A stretch of 64,000 nucleotides of DNA from JAWSVE01 sp033852115 (GTDB lineage Bacteria > Pseudomonadota > Gammaproteobacteria > Pseudomonadales > Cellvibrionaceae). Numbering within the stretch: position 1 is the stretch's first letter; every line of letters begins with the position of its first letter. A model generated the notes under the pieces. That model worked only from the letters and a program-made list of their open reading frames with translations, had not been told where the DNA came from and made no database searches. The position numbers were made by a program, and so were the translations under genes. The stretch is taken from assembly GCA_033852115.1 (NCBI GenBank), contig JAWSVE010000002.1, positions 620,001 through 684,000 of the forward strand, written 5' to 3'. Below are positions 27,429 through 37,072 of the stretch, one piece after another.

Positions 27429-28397
27429 GTGAGCAATAAGGCTTGGGACGAAATCGAAGAGAATAGCAATGTGCGCGGCATGAAAATATTGCTGTGGGTG
27501 TACAGCGTGTTCGGACGTTTTGTGTTTTCGTGCGTACTGTTGCCGGTCATGTTTTTCTATTTTGTTGTTGAGAAGCAGGCACGTTCTGCATCAATTCAAT
27601 TCTTGTGCAAGGTGATACCGTCATTGCGTGAGAAGCCAGTAAAAAAATACTGGATGAGTTTCCGTCATTTTGTGTCATTCGCTTTTGGCTTGCTGGATAA
27701 ATTGGCGCTTTGGTCGGGCAAAATTAAGACTGGGCCGGTCTCGTATCATGGCGGTGCGCGGGAAGATTTTTTGAAACACATTGAAAGTGGGCGCGGTGGA
27801 CTAATGCTAACGTGCCATATTGGGAATGTTGAAGCAGGTCGTTTGATAGCTGGTTCGCACCGTCGTGCCAAACTTAACATACTTGTTCATACCAAGCATG
27901 CTGAAAAATTTAATAGTCTTTTAAACGAGATGGACGAAAATAGTGCGCTTAATCTGTTGCAAGTGACGGGTATTTCTCCTGGAACAGCAATAGATTTGAA
28001 CGCACGTGTGGAGAGAGGTGAATCCGTTGTCATCGCTGCTGATCGTACCCCGGTAGGTGGCGGGGATCGCCAGGCAGCTGTCAACTTCATGGGTGAAACG
28101 GCGTATTTGCCGGAAGGTCCCTACATATTGGCGTCCTTGTTGAGGTGCCCGGTTTATTTCGTTATGTTTGTTCGAGAGGGTGATCATTTCTGCGTCGTTA
28201 TCGAAAAATTTGCCGATTCAATTAAGTTGTCTCGGAAAACACGCGATGTAGATTTGCAGCAGTGGGCACAGCGCTATGCTGACCGATTAGAGCATTATGC
28301 TAAACAATATCCTATGCAATGGTTTAATTTTTATGATTTTTGGCGTACCTCTGACGTAGAGGCGTCCCTCAATAAAGTTAAGGAAGTTCGTAAATGA
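27429..28397 (+). CDS. LpxL/HtrB-like lipid acyltransferase
   Basis: 322 residues of the lipid A acyltransferase family. A membrane helix lies at about 25-45. The catalytic histidine and acidic residue are in TCHIGNVEAGR, and VVIAADRTPVGGG and YLPEGPY are family blocks. In aryl polyene clusters such enzymes are thought to transfer acyl groups onto the lipid anchor. It starts at GTG 27429, three bases after the glycosyltransferase, and overlaps the next gene by four bases. Confidence 0.85.
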   Translation: MSNKAWDEIEENSNVRGMKILLWVYSVFGRFVFSCVLLPVMFFYFVVEKQARSASIQFLCKVIPSLREKPVKKYWMSFRHFVSFAFGLLDKLALWSGKIKTGPVSYHGGAREDFLKHIESGRGGLMLTCHIGNVEAGRLIAGSHRRAKLNILVHTKHAEKFNSLLNEMDENSALNLLQVTGISPGTAIDLNARVERGESVVIAADRTPVGGGDRQAAVNFMGETAYLPEGPYILASLLRCPVYFVMFVREGDHFCVVIEKFADSIKLSRKTRDVDLQQWAQRYADRLEHYAKQYPMQWFNFYDFWRTSDVEASLNKVKEVRK

Positions 28398-29926
28398 TTA
28401 TTTTTGATGGCCAACCGTTGACGCTTGAAGCCGTGGCGGACATTGCCGCACAACGCGAAAAGGTTGCGTTGGGTGGTTCTGCCGAGTTTCGAGAGCGTAT
28501 CGCTAAAGGCGCTCAGTTTGTTGATACGTTGCTACGTGAAGAAGGTTCTATATACGGTGTTACCACAGGTTATGGTGACTCTTGCACTGTCGCGGTTGCC
28601 GAAGAGTTAACCAAAGAGCTGCCTAAGCACCTGTATACTTTTCACGGCTGTGGTTTGGGTGAGTTACTTTCTCCGGAAGTTGGTCGCGCTGTATTAGCGA
28701 CGCGTTTAGCATCCTTATCACAAGGTGTTTCCGGCGTGAGCGTTGAGTTGCTTGAGCAGCTCGAGCGCTTAATCAGCCTCGATATAGTCCCTGTTATTCC
28801 AGCTGAGGGATCGGTTGGCGCGAGTGGCGATTTGACGCCCCTATCTTATGTTGCTGCGGTTATGTGCGGTGAGCGCGAAGTTTACTATCAAGGCGAGATA
28901 AGAAAAACCGCCGAAGTATTTTCTTCCTTGAAGATACAGCCACTGGTGTTACGTCCGAAAGAAGCTTTGGCGGTAATGAACGGAACGGCTGTGATGACAG
29001 CCATGGCCTGCTTAGCTTACAAGCGAGCAGAATACTTAATGCAGTTATCAACTAGAATCACAGCAATGGCGGTGATTGCCGGTAAAGGTAATGCGCACCA
29101 TTTTGATGAAACGCTTTTTTCTGTCAAACCTCACCCTGGGCAGCAGCAAATTGCGAAATGGCTACGTGAAGACTTGCACAGTGGTGAAGCGCCGCGAAAT
29201 TCTGATCGTTTGCAGGATCGTTATTCTTTGCGATGTGCACCGCAAGTTATCGGAGTGCTTGCGGATAGCTTGCCGTGGTTAAGACAGCTAATAGAAAACG
29301 AGTTAAATAGCGCAAACGACAATCCAATCATTGATGGCGAAAATGAGAAGGTTTTGCATGGTGGGCATTTTTACGGTGGTCATATCGCATTGGCGATGGA
29401 TACACTAAAAACAATCATCGCCAATATTGCCGATTTACTCGATCGCCAGTTAGCTCAACTTGTCGATGGGAAATTTAATCACGGATTGCCAGCCAATTTA
29501 AGTGGTGCGTCAGGTCCGCGTGCGTCCATTAATCATGGCCTTAAAGCAGTACAAATTGGCGTGTCGGCATGGACTGCAGAGGCGCTCAAGTTAACCATGC
29601 CCGCCAGCGTTTTTTCACGCTCTACGGAATGTCACAATCAAGACAAGGTAAGTATGGGTACCATCGCGGCGAGAGATTGTTTGCGTGTTTTGCAGTTAAC
29701 CGAACAAGTGGTGGCAGCGAGTTTGTTTGCGGTTGTGCAGGGCGTTGAGTTGCGGATGAATAGCGGCGAAATTGCATCTGAACAAATAGGCGCAAGCATC
29801 AAGCAGACCATGGCGGACGTGCGCGAAAGTGTAGATTTTCTTGTTGAAGATCGACGGTTAGATGGTGAGCTACGTCAATTAGTTCAGTTCATACAAACTC
29901 AAAAATGGGCCGTGTACGATGCCTAA
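28394..29926 (+). CDS. aromatic amino acid ammonia-lyase (HAL/PAL/TAL family)
   Basis: 510 residues. The MIO cofactor triad Ala-Ser-Gly is at 143-145 in GSVGASGDLTPL, the catalytic Tyr is Y54 in YGVTTGYGD, and NDNPIIDGE is present. It would release ammonia from His, Phe or Tyr to give an aryl acrylate; in this cluster Tyr or Phe is likely, supplying coumarate or cinnamate as starter. The residues at the known selectivity position are F83-H84 (TFHGCG). From memory, HAL enzymes have Ser-His, TAL His-Leu and PAL Phe-Leu there, so this is a mixed type. It overlaps the acyltransferase and thioesterase genes by a few bases. Confidence 0.85.
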   Translation: MIIFDGQPLTLEAVADIAAQREKVALGGSAEFRERIAKGAQFVDTLLREEGSIYGVTTGYGDSCTVAVAEELTKELPKHLYTFHGCGLGELLSPEVGRAVLATRLASLSQGVSGVSVELLEQLERLISLDIVPVIPAEGSVGASGDLTPLSYVAAVMCGEREVYYQGEIRKTAEVFSSLKIQPLVLRPKEALAVMNGTAVMTAMACLAYKRAEYLMQLSTRITAMAVIAGKGNAHHFDETLFSVKPHPGQQQIAKWLREDLHSGEAPRNSDRLQDRYSLRCAPQVIGVLADSLPWLRQLIENELNSANDNPIIDGENEKVLHGGHFYGGHIALAMDTLKTIIANIADLLDRQLAQLVDGKFNHGLPANLSGASGPRASINHGLKAVQIGVSAWTAEALKLTMPASVFSRSTECHNQDKVSMGTIAARDCLRVLQLTEQVVAASLFAVVQGVELRMNSGEIASEQIGASIKQTMADVRESVDFLVEDRRLDGELRQLVQFIQTQKWAVYDA

Positions 29927-30341
29927 AGATTTTCTGCTTAGCGCAACCGTTGAGATCAAGGCGCCGTTTCATGATGTTGATATGATGGGTGTCGTTTGGC
30001 ACGGGCATTATGTTCGCTACCTGGAAATTGCCCGTTGTGCTCTGTTAGATAAAATCGACTACAACTACCCGCAGATGAAAGAGTCTGGTTATGCTTGGCC
30101 AGTTATTGATCTGCGGGTACGCTACCCCGGCTCGATATTGTTTAGTCAGGTTGTGTCGGTGACCGCCTACTTGGTGGAGTGGGAAAATCGTTTGAAAATT
30201 GATTACGAAATTCGAAATGCTGAGGGGAAGCGCGTAACAAAAGGCTATACCGTGCAAGTTGCGGTAAACATGGAAGAGGGTGAAATGTGCATGGCATCAC
30301 CTGATGTGTTACTCGAAAAGCTTGGTCTGAAAGAAGCGTGA
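29919..30341 (+). CDS. hot-dog acyl thioesterase (YbgC-like)
   Basis: 140 residues. FHDVDMMGVVWHGHYVRYLE is the 4-hydroxybenzoyl-CoA thioesterase type active-site region, with the catalytic Asp and His. It probably edits or releases acyl chains from the ACPs. The gene starts within the ammonia-lyase end and its stop overlaps the next start (GTGA). Confidence 0.85.
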   Translation: MPKDFLLSATVEIKAPFHDVDMMGVVWHGHYVRYLEIARCALLDKIDYNYPQMKESGYAWPVIDLRVRYPGSILFSQVVSVTAYLVEWENRLKIDYEIRNAEGKRVTKGYTVQVAVNMEEGEMCMASPDVLLEKLGLKEA

Positions 30342-30931
30342 ATAAAACTACCTGTAAGATATGGCTGTTAGCCTTACTTCTAATCGGTGCGCCGTTGTCT
30401 GCCGAGCAATTTGAAGGTGATGTGTTGGCAGAGCGGGTGCAGGCTATTGTGCAAGTGTCCGAGAATGTGCAAGGTTCTTTTACTCAAAAGAAGTTTATCG
30501 AGGTGCTCCCTCATCCCTTGCGGTCTAGTGGTGAGTTTGCTTTCTCACGAGATGGCGGTTTGCTCTGGAAGACGTTAGAGCCCATTGCGAGTGAATTACA
30601 CTTCAATCACTTGGGTATATCACAGCAAGTGGATGGTGAAACACTCTGGGCTATTGACCCCAATCAGCCGATTACCGTCGCACTTACTCAAGTCCTGACA
30701 GGCATACTGTCCTCCAACTGGGAAGTCCTGCAAGAATATTTTGTGCTTGCCGGGAGTATCGAAGAAGGTCGATGGTCGGTGCAACTCACGCCTAAGGAGC
30801 TGTCTTGGTCTACGGTAATCGATAGGTTGCAGGTAAAGGGAGGTGGCGTGGTAGAGTCGATCGTCATGTTTGAGCCCAACCAGGAGCGCACAGAAATTAA
30901 TTTGGATGTCACGTATGCTGATAGTCATTAG
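30338..30931 (+). CDS. LolA-like outer-membrane lipid carrier protein
   Basis: 197 residues. The signal peptide ends at PLSA, giving a periplasmic protein. QGSFTQKKFIEVLPHPLRSSG and GGLLWKTLEP match the LolA-related carriers in aryl polyene clusters. It probably ferries the lipid-linked product across the periplasm alongside the MMPL exporter, which starts eight bases later. Confidence 0.82.
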   Translation: MNKTTCKIWLLALLLIGAPLSAEQFEGDVLAERVQAIVQVSENVQGSFTQKKFIEVLPHPLRSSGEFAFSRDGGLLWKTLEPIASELHFNHLGISQQVDGETLWAIDPNQPITVALTQVLTGILSSNWEVLQEYFVLAGSIEEGRWSVQLTPKELSWSTVIDRLQVKGGGVVESIVMFEPNQERTEINLDVTYADSH

Positions 30932-30938
30932 GTAAAGA

Positions 30939-33365
30939 ATGCGGTTCGAGTACTTTAATTGGTTGTTGTCTGTCTTAACGCATCGCCGAGCAGCGCAGCT
31001 CTGGTTTTTGTGTGTTGTGCTGTCGCTACTGAGTATTCTTCTCACATTACCCTACAAAACTTTCGATACTAGCATTATGGCGTTGCTGCCAGAAGAGCAG
31101 TCAACGCAGCGAGAAAGTGTACGCTTGGCGAAACGTCAGCTCACTGACAGTGCTAGCACTCGAATGCTGTTTTTGGTGGTCGATAATGACAGGGAAAATA
31201 GTATTACAGCGGCCGAGAACTTCACACGGGCACTTCGCCGAAGCGAATTATTCAACAATATTGTTGCTGAACAGACTGTTGATAATGCCGTTAAATGGCA
31301 GCGCTTTTATCACGACTATCGATATGGTTTGTTGACCCCAGAAGCGCAAGCGTTGCTCAGGAAAGAAGATGCTAGCGCGTTAGTATCTCGTGCAGTCGCT
31401 CGACTATATAGCCCAATGGCGGCTAGCGTTGCTCCAGATATTCAGTCAGATCCACTACAGCTTTTTTTCGATTGGCAGATGTACGCCCCTCCTAAAACAC
31501 CATTGTCTATCAATGACAATTGGCTGACACGGAAAACCAAACAAGATGGTAAAGAAGTCTATTATAGGATGGTCAGTGCTGAACTAACACAAAGCCCGTT
31601 TGATATGAGTTATCAGCAAGCTGTCTTTATGGCTATTCAACGGGGTAAGGATAACCTCCCGCCTTCATCGGATGTCATTACTTCCGGTATTCTAAAGCAT
31701 GCGGCATACGGTGCAGAGTTGGCAAAGCGTGAAGTGTCGACTATTGGTCTAGGGTCATTGGCAGGTGTGACATTGCTGTTGCTTTATGTCTTTCGCCGCG
31801 TCCGTTATTTGCTTCTGGCGTTTTTACCAATCGTTGTGGGTTGCACATTTGCATTCGCTGTCACCAATGCCGTGTTTGCCCAACTGCATATTATTACGCT
31901 CGCGTTCGGTGCGAGCTTGGTGGGCGTTGCGATCGATTACTCGCTACATTTTTTGTGTGCTCAGCGTGAGCCTAGCAATCACTACTGCGGTAGTTTTCGG
32001 GCTAGTGCCAGGCGAACGTTAGTGCTAATTTTCCCCGGTCTATTCCTCGGTTTGGTGTCAAGTATCTTGGCTTACGCTGCGCAGGGTATAGCGCCATTTC
32101 CTGGTTTAAGACAGATGGCTTTGTTTTCTGTATGTGGGCTGTTGGGTGCTTGGTTAACGGTTGTCAGTTGGTTTCCTTGGTTACCATTTAGAGAGGTTAA
32201 ACAAAGTGAAAATCGTGAAATGCCCGCATTCATTATTCAGGGGATCACCCGTCTGCTGCTTCGCTGGCCAACGATTGATGTATGGCCCGTTAGGGCGGGT
32301 TTGCTAGCTGTCTTTTTCCTAGCTGTGCTGGGTGTTAGTCAAATTGATGTTGATGATGGGATTTTAAGATTACAGACATCGCCGGTAGAGCTGCTTGCAG
32401 AAGATCGAAAAATTCAACAATTGACTGGTGATATATCGGGTAGCCAATTTTTCGTAATCAGTGGCAACAATGCTGAGCAAGTATTGCAGCATGCTGAAGC
32501 GTTCATGCCTTCCCTTCAGGAGTTGGTAGAGGCTGGTGCGTTATACGATTTTCAAAGCATAGCGCGAGTGCTGCCTTCTTTGCAGTCGCAGCAACAAAAT
32601 ATAGTGTTGCAGTCTGAAAAGGTATACATAAATGACGGATTGCTATTCGACTTTTTAGATGCAATTGGAACACCTCAACTGCTCGATGATTTTAATCGCA
32701 CCTTCGCTGGGGCGCGTCAACAACTGCTTACCTTCGAAGACTGGTCCCAGCATGATGTTAGTCAGCCCCTGCGCCCGCTTTGGCTTGGTGAAATTGACGG
32801 TATCAGTCATATGATTGTGACGCTGGCGGGTATAGAGGATCGAGATACTGTCGCTTCTCTTGCGACTCTTGCTGAACAGCATGCCCATGTTGAGTTCGTT
32901 GACAACGTTGCTGCTTTAGAAGCGGTTCTCACTTATCACCGGCAGCAGTTTCAACTCTGGTTGTTTGCGGCTTACGGTATAGTGTTTCTCATATTGTCTT
33001 GGCGTTATACTCGTCAAGCTTGGCGTATTGTTGCTGCCCCTGGGTTGGCGAGTCTGATTACCTTGGCGGTGTTCGGTGCACTCGGTATACCCTTGAATAT
33101 CTTTAACTTGTTGGCGTTGTTGTTGGTGCTAGGAATTGGTCTTGATGCCAGTATCTTTCTCAGGGAAAGTCGGCGCAGTCCACACACCTGGGTCGCGGTA
33201 ACGTTGTCGTCACTCACTACAGTCATGGCTTTCGGGTTTCTTGCGTTAAGTGAAACCCCGGTGTTGCACCAATTTGGTATCACTGTGCTAGTCAGCCTAG
33301 CCGGTATATGGGTTTTAACCCCGTGTTTTGTCGATAAGCCAGAACAGGAATTGGCAAACACCTAG
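30939..33365 (+). CDS. MMPL/RND-type exporter
   Basis: 808 residues with two repeats, each of one helix, a periplasmic loop and five helices. The first repeat has FDTSIMALLPEE after helix 1 and GASLVGVAIDYSLHFLCA in helix 4, with an Asp as expected for proton coupling; the second repeat has LLVLGIGLDASIFLRES. It is the likely transporter for the aryl polyene lipid, as in other clusters of this type. Confidence 0.87.
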   Translation: MRFEYFNWLLSVLTHRRAAQLWFLCVVLSLLSILLTLPYKTFDTSIMALLPEEQSTQRESVRLAKRQLTDSASTRMLFLVVDNDRENSITAAENFTRALRRSELFNNIVAEQTVDNAVKWQRFYHDYRYGLLTPEAQALLRKEDASALVSRAVARLYSPMAASVAPDIQSDPLQLFFDWQMYAPPKTPLSINDNWLTRKTKQDGKEVYYRMVSAELTQSPFDMSYQQAVFMAIQRGKDNLPPSSDVITSGILKHAAYGAELAKREVSTIGLGSLAGVTLLLLYVFRRVRYLLLAFLPIVVGCTFAFAVTNAVFAQLHIITLAFGASLVGVAIDYSLHFLCAQREPSNHYCGSFRASARRTLVLIFPGLFLGLVSSILAYAAQGIAPFPGLRQMALFSVCGLLGAWLTVVSWFPWLPFREVKQSENREMPAFIIQGITRLLLRWPTIDVWPVRAGLLAVFFLAVLGVSQIDVDDGILRLQTSPVELLAEDRKIQQLTGDISGSQFFVISGNNAEQVLQHAEAFMPSLQELVEAGALYDFQSIARVLPSLQSQQQNIVLQSEKVYINDGLLFDFLDAIGTPQLLDDFNRTFAGARQQLLTFEDWSQHDVSQPLRPLWLGEIDGISHMIVTLAGIEDRDTVASLATLAEQHAHVEFVDNVAALEAVLTYHRQQFQLWLFAAYGIVFLILSWRYTRQAWRIVAAPGLASLITLAVFGALGIPLNIFNLLALLLVLGIGLDASIFLRESRRSPHTWVAVTLSSLTTVMAFGFLALSETPVLHQFGITVLVSLAGIWVLTPCFVDKPEQELANT

Positions 33366-33456
33366 TGTCGGCAGTAGAGAAGACAAATATGGTAAACTGC
33401 TGGCAGGGTCAGAATGGTGTTGTCAGGGTGCCCCAGTCGTTAATTTGAATTGAAAG

Positions 33457-34725
33457 ATGAGCATGAATATGGAAAACATAGCGGTAGATTGTGATGTAGC
33501 GATTGTCGGTGCAGGCCCATCAGGCAGTATTGCCGGGGCTATGTTGGCGAACAAAGGATACAGCGTACACATTATCGAGAAGCAATACTTTCCTCGCTTT
33601 TCAATCGGTGAAAGTTTACTACCGCAGTGTATGCAATTTGTTGAAGAGGCTGGGATGCTTGATGCTGTCAATGAAGCCGCAGACCGGTTAGGTTTTCAGT
33701 TCAAAAATGGTGCTGCATTTGTACGTGGTGATAGCTACACTGATTTCGATTTTCGTCAAAAATTTTCAGAAGGCCCAGGAACAACATTTCAAGTTCAGCG
33801 CGCGATGTTTGATAACCTCATAGCGGAAGAAGCGCATAAAAAAGGCGTTCAAATATCATGGGGGCATGAATTGACGTCTCTTGATAATAGCGGCGAGTAT
33901 CCAGTGATACATGCAAAAGATGCAGAAGGCGATGCCTATCAGTTGTCTGCGCGTTTTGTATTGGATGCTAGTGGTTTTGGGCGTGTATTGCCGCGTTTAT
34001 TAAAACTCGAAAAACCCAGTAGCTTTCCTTCACGAACTTCTTTGTTTACGCATATCCAAGATAACATTGACGCTTCTGAATTTGATCGCGATAAAATTCG
34101 TATCACGATCCACCCGGAACATAAAGATGTCTGGTTTTGGTTGATTCCATTCAGCAATGGTCGTTGTTCGCTTGGCGTTGTCGCCGAGAGTGAATTTTAT
34201 GAAGGTCTGCCAGAGGATCCGAAACGTCGTCTTCAAACTATTGTCGAGCAAGATCCGAATCTAAGAAACCTTTTACGCAACGCTGAGTTCGATACGCCAG
34301 TCAACCAGATTACGGGTTATTCGGCTGACGTGAGTAGTTTATGGGGTAAGGGTTTTGCGTTGCTGGGTAATGCGGGTGAATTCCTCGATCCAGTGTTTTC
34401 CTCCGGGGTCACAATTGCCATGAAGTCGGCAAGTCTCGCCGTAAAATGCCTGGATAGGCAGCTGCAAGGTGAGCTCGTTGATTGGGAAGAAGACTATGCG
34501 TTACCTTTGCGCGCGGGCGTAGATACTTTCCGAACATTTGTCACCGCTTGGTATGACGGTCGCTTTCAAGATATTATTTTTGCAAAAAATCAATCGACAG
34601 AAATCCGTGAGATGATTTCTTCCATTCTTGCTGGTTATGCTTGGGATGATAAAAATCCCTATGTTAAAGAAAGTGAACGCCGCATGAATACTTTGGCGGA
34701 AATATGTCGCGTTCAATCGGCATAG
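33457..34725 (+). CDS. FAD-dependent oxidoreductase with flavin-halogenase motifs
   Basis: 422 residues. FAD-binding GAGPSG is at 18-23. WFWLIP at 226-231 matches the WxWxIP signature of flavin-dependent halogenases. The region FKNGAAF (82-88) places K83 where the catalytic lysine sits in phenol/pyrrole halogenases, and DPVFSSG (311-317) is also shared with them. It could therefore halogenate the aryl head, as in brominated xanthomonadin. However, similar flavoproteins are kept in many aryl polyene clusters whose products are not halogenated, so another oxidation is equally possible. It follows the exporter after 91 bp and overlaps the next gene by 22 bases. Confidence 0.7.
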   Translation: MSMNMENIAVDCDVAIVGAGPSGSIAGAMLANKGYSVHIIEKQYFPRFSIGESLLPQCMQFVEEAGMLDAVNEAADRLGFQFKNGAAFVRGDSYTDFDFRQKFSEGPGTTFQVQRAMFDNLIAEEAHKKGVQISWGHELTSLDNSGEYPVIHAKDAEGDAYQLSARFVLDASGFGRVLPRLLKLEKPSSFPSRTSLFTHIQDNIDASEFDRDKIRITIHPEHKDVWFWLIPFSNGRCSLGVVAESEFYEGLPEDPKRRLQTIVEQDPNLRNLLRNAEFDTPVNQITGYSADVSSLWGKGFALLGNAGEFLDPVFSSGVTIAMKSASLAVKCLDRQLQGELVDWEEDYALPLRAGVDTFRTFVTAWYDGRFQDIIFAKNQSTEIREMISSILAGYAWDDKNPYVKESERRMNTLAEICRVQSA

Positions 34726-35330
34726 TTTTATCAATTAGTATTTTGTCGGGGTGCAGTAGTTGGTTTATTGGTTTTTCCCAACCACCAGATTTGCCTCTGT
34801 TGCCGCCTTCGGATTATTTTTCAGCACAGACAGTATTTGTAAGTAGTGATGAGCAAGTCGCCGTTCAGCGATCTCAGCGAGTCATTGTTGAATTTCAGGG
34901 CCAAAAGCAAACTCTACTCGCCGCTTGGACGGTTAATCAAGACGAATTAATTTTCGTGGGGTTGACGCCGACAGGGCAGCGGCTGCTAACACTGAGTTAT
35001 GACGGTAAAACCTTGGAAGAGGACTTTAGTCCGCTGATGCCTGATGCATTTCCTGCTAGAGATGTATTAGCACAAGTGCAATTGGCGCACTGGCCTGAGT
35101 CCAGTGTGCAGAACGGATATCGACATTCCGCCTGGCAGGCAAGGGTAAGTGCAGGTTGTAGACAATTATTTTTGCAGCGTCGTTTGGTGTTGTCGGTTAG
35201 TTTAAGAGAGGCGGGTGGTTGTCAGGGGCTTGACAATGATTCTACTGTTAGTGAGCAGGATAGTGAGGTTTTTGTCCAGCATCATTGGGTAGATTTTTTC
35301 TTGAGTGTAACGTCGTTAGACAAAAAATAA
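34704..35330 (+). CDS. DUF3261 family lipoprotein
   Basis: 208 residues. The signal peptide has lipobox LSGC, giving a probable outer-membrane lipoprotein. It has Trp- and Gln-rich blocks (FQGQKQTLLAAW, LAHWPE) and matches the DUF3261 lipoproteins of aryl polyene clusters by position and size. The role is unknown; help in placing the product in the outer membrane is inference. Confidence 0.72.
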   Translation: MSRSIGIVLSISILSGCSSWFIGFSQPPDLPLLPPSDYFSAQTVFVSSDEQVAVQRSQRVIVEFQGQKQTLLAAWTVNQDELIFVGLTPTGQRLLTLSYDGKTLEEDFSPLMPDAFPARDVLAQVQLAHWPESSVQNGYRHSAWQARVSAGCRQLFLQRRLVLSVSLREAGGCQGLDNDSTVSEQDSEVFVQHHWVDFFLSVTSLDKK

Positions 35331-35349
35331 CTATAGATACATTAGAGTA

Positions 35350-36570
35350 ATGACAAGGCAAGTTTATTTAGATGATTTAGGCATTGTTTGCGCTTTAGGA
35401 AGTGGCAAGCAACAAATTGCTGAGCGTCTTTTTCAAGGTTATGGCGACAGCTTATCGAGTACTTCAGAATTCACGTTTGGTTCGGAAGTAACGCTCGGTG
35501 TTGTTAAGGAGCCTTTGCCTTCACTGCAACAATTTCCAGCGTCACAACAGTCTCGCAGTAATCAGCTGCTATTGGCTGCATTATCACAAATTCAATTATC
35601 ACTTGATGCTGCATTAGCCGGCGTGCCATCCGCTAAAATCGGCGTAATTTTGGGCGTGAGTACCAGCGGCATTCGTGAAGGTGAAGAGGCCTGGCGTGAA
35701 TACTTCGCTAATGGGCAGTTTCCAGAAAGTTATTCTTATGAGTTGCAGGAAATGTCTGCCCCGGCAGAGTTTTTGGCTGAACAAATCGGTGCCGATGGCC
35801 CCGCTTTTAATATATCAACTGCGTGTTCCTCAAGTGCCAAAGCACTCGCAAGCGCGAGACGATTAATTCGTCATGGGATCTGCGATGTTGTGGTTGCCGG
35901 TGGCGTCGATGTTCTCTGTAAACTAACAGTTAACGGTTTTAGTGCGCTCGACTCGGTAAGCGCAAGCCCATGTGTTCCCTTTAGTCGCAACCGATCCGGA
36001 ATCAATATTGGTGAAGGTGCCGCGCTGTTTGTTGTAACGGGTGAGCGTGGTGCTAGTCAGTCCAGTGTTACAATCGCTGGAGTTGGAGAAACCTCTGATG
36101 CGCATCATATATCGGCACCGGCGCCCGATGGTCGAGGTGCTATTGCAGCGATGCAGCAGGCGCTTGACGATGCGGGTTGTAGTGCTGCGGAGCTCGATTA
36201 CTTGAATTTGCATGGCACTGCGACCCCATTGAATGATTCCATGGAGGGTTTGGCTGTGAACCAACTATTTGGTAGTCAGTTGCCATGCAGTTCAACCAAA
36301 GGTTATACCGGGCATACGTTAGGCGCGGCTGGCGCAGTGGAGGCGGGATTCGGTTGGTTAACATTGCAACAAGAGACCTTGGGTATCTCGTCACCAAATA
36401 AATTACAATTACCGGTGCATCGATGGGACGGCGCGATGGATGAATCAATACCCCCGATCAAGCTGGTGAGTCGCGAAAATAATCGCGTGGCAAGCATTGA
36501 GCGGATAATGAGTAACTCCTTCGCATTCGGTGGAAATAACATTGCCGTCTTGTTGGAGCGTGTTCAATGA
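35350..36570 (+). CDS. beta-ketoacyl-ACP synthase (ketosynthase, ApeO-like)
   Basis: 406 residues. The catalytic set is complete: C159 in STACSSSAK, H288 in LHGTATPLND, K317 and H322 in KGYTGHTLGA. This KS is expected to pair with the chain-length-factor-like protein at 22343. The start is ATG 35350, 19 bp after the DUF3261 gene. It overlaps the dehydratase gene by four bases. Confidence 0.88.
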   Translation: MTRQVYLDDLGIVCALGSGKQQIAERLFQGYGDSLSSTSEFTFGSEVTLGVVKEPLPSLQQFPASQQSRSNQLLLAALSQIQLSLDAALAGVPSAKIGVILGVSTSGIREGEEAWREYFANGQFPESYSYELQEMSAPAEFLAEQIGADGPAFNISTACSSSAKALASARRLIRHGICDVVVAGGVDVLCKLTVNGFSALDSVSASPCVPFSRNRSGINIGEGAALFVVTGERGASQSSVTIAGVGETSDAHHISAPAPDGRGAIAAMQQALDDAGCSAAELDYLNLHGTATPLNDSMEGLAVNQLFGSQLPCSSTKGYTGHTLGAAGAVEAGFGWLTLQQETLGISSPNKLQLPVHRWDGAMDESIPPIKLVSRENNRVASIERIMSNSFAFGGNNIAVLLERVQ

Positions 36571-37037
36571 GTTCAAAGCCTGCAAGTCTTTATCCTATTG
36601 ATGCTGTAGTACCGCACAGGCGTTCAATGAGCCTTCTTGATCGCATTATTGAATACGGTGAAGAGCATATAGTGGCCGAGGTTGATGTGCATCCGAATGC
36701 ACAATTTGCTGTCGAAGATGGTGTTCCCTCCTGGGTCGGCATTGAATACATGGCGCAAGCAATTGCGGCTTACGCGGGTGTTGAGCAGCATGAAAAAGGA
36801 GAACCAGCCAAAGTAGGTTTTCTTGTTGGTGCGAGAAAATATCAACCTTCGACAGCATTTTTTACGCATGGCTCGGTGTTGCGAATCACAGTCACTCAGG
36901 CTTTTCAGGCTGATAATGGCCTCGGGGTCTTTGATTGTGTGATCGATGGTGATGATAAGTCGCGCGTAGAGAGTAGCTTAAACGTATTTCAGCCGGATGA
37001 TGTTGACGCATTTTTATCGGGTGAGTCACCCATCTAG
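36567..37037 (+). CDS. hot-dog 3-hydroxyacyl-ACP dehydratase (ApeP-like)
   Basis: 156 residues with the FabA/FabZ-like PHRRSMSLLDRI and PSWVGIEYMAQAIAAYAG regions. It probably pairs with the small dehydratase at 26309. Its ATG overlaps the ketosynthase stop (ATGA). The ketoreductase follows, so KS, DH, KR and KS genes run in series. Confidence 0.83.
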   Translation: MSSKPASLYPIDAVVPHRRSMSLLDRIIEYGEEHIVAEVDVHPNAQFAVEDGVPSWVGIEYMAQAIAAYAGVEQHEKGEPAKVGFLVGARKYQPSTAFFTHGSVLRITVTQAFQADNGLGVFDCVIDGDDKSRVESSLNVFQPDDVDAFLSGESPI

Positions 37038-37072
37038 CGATAGTGGAATTAGTTAAAATTTTAGGAAGTTGT

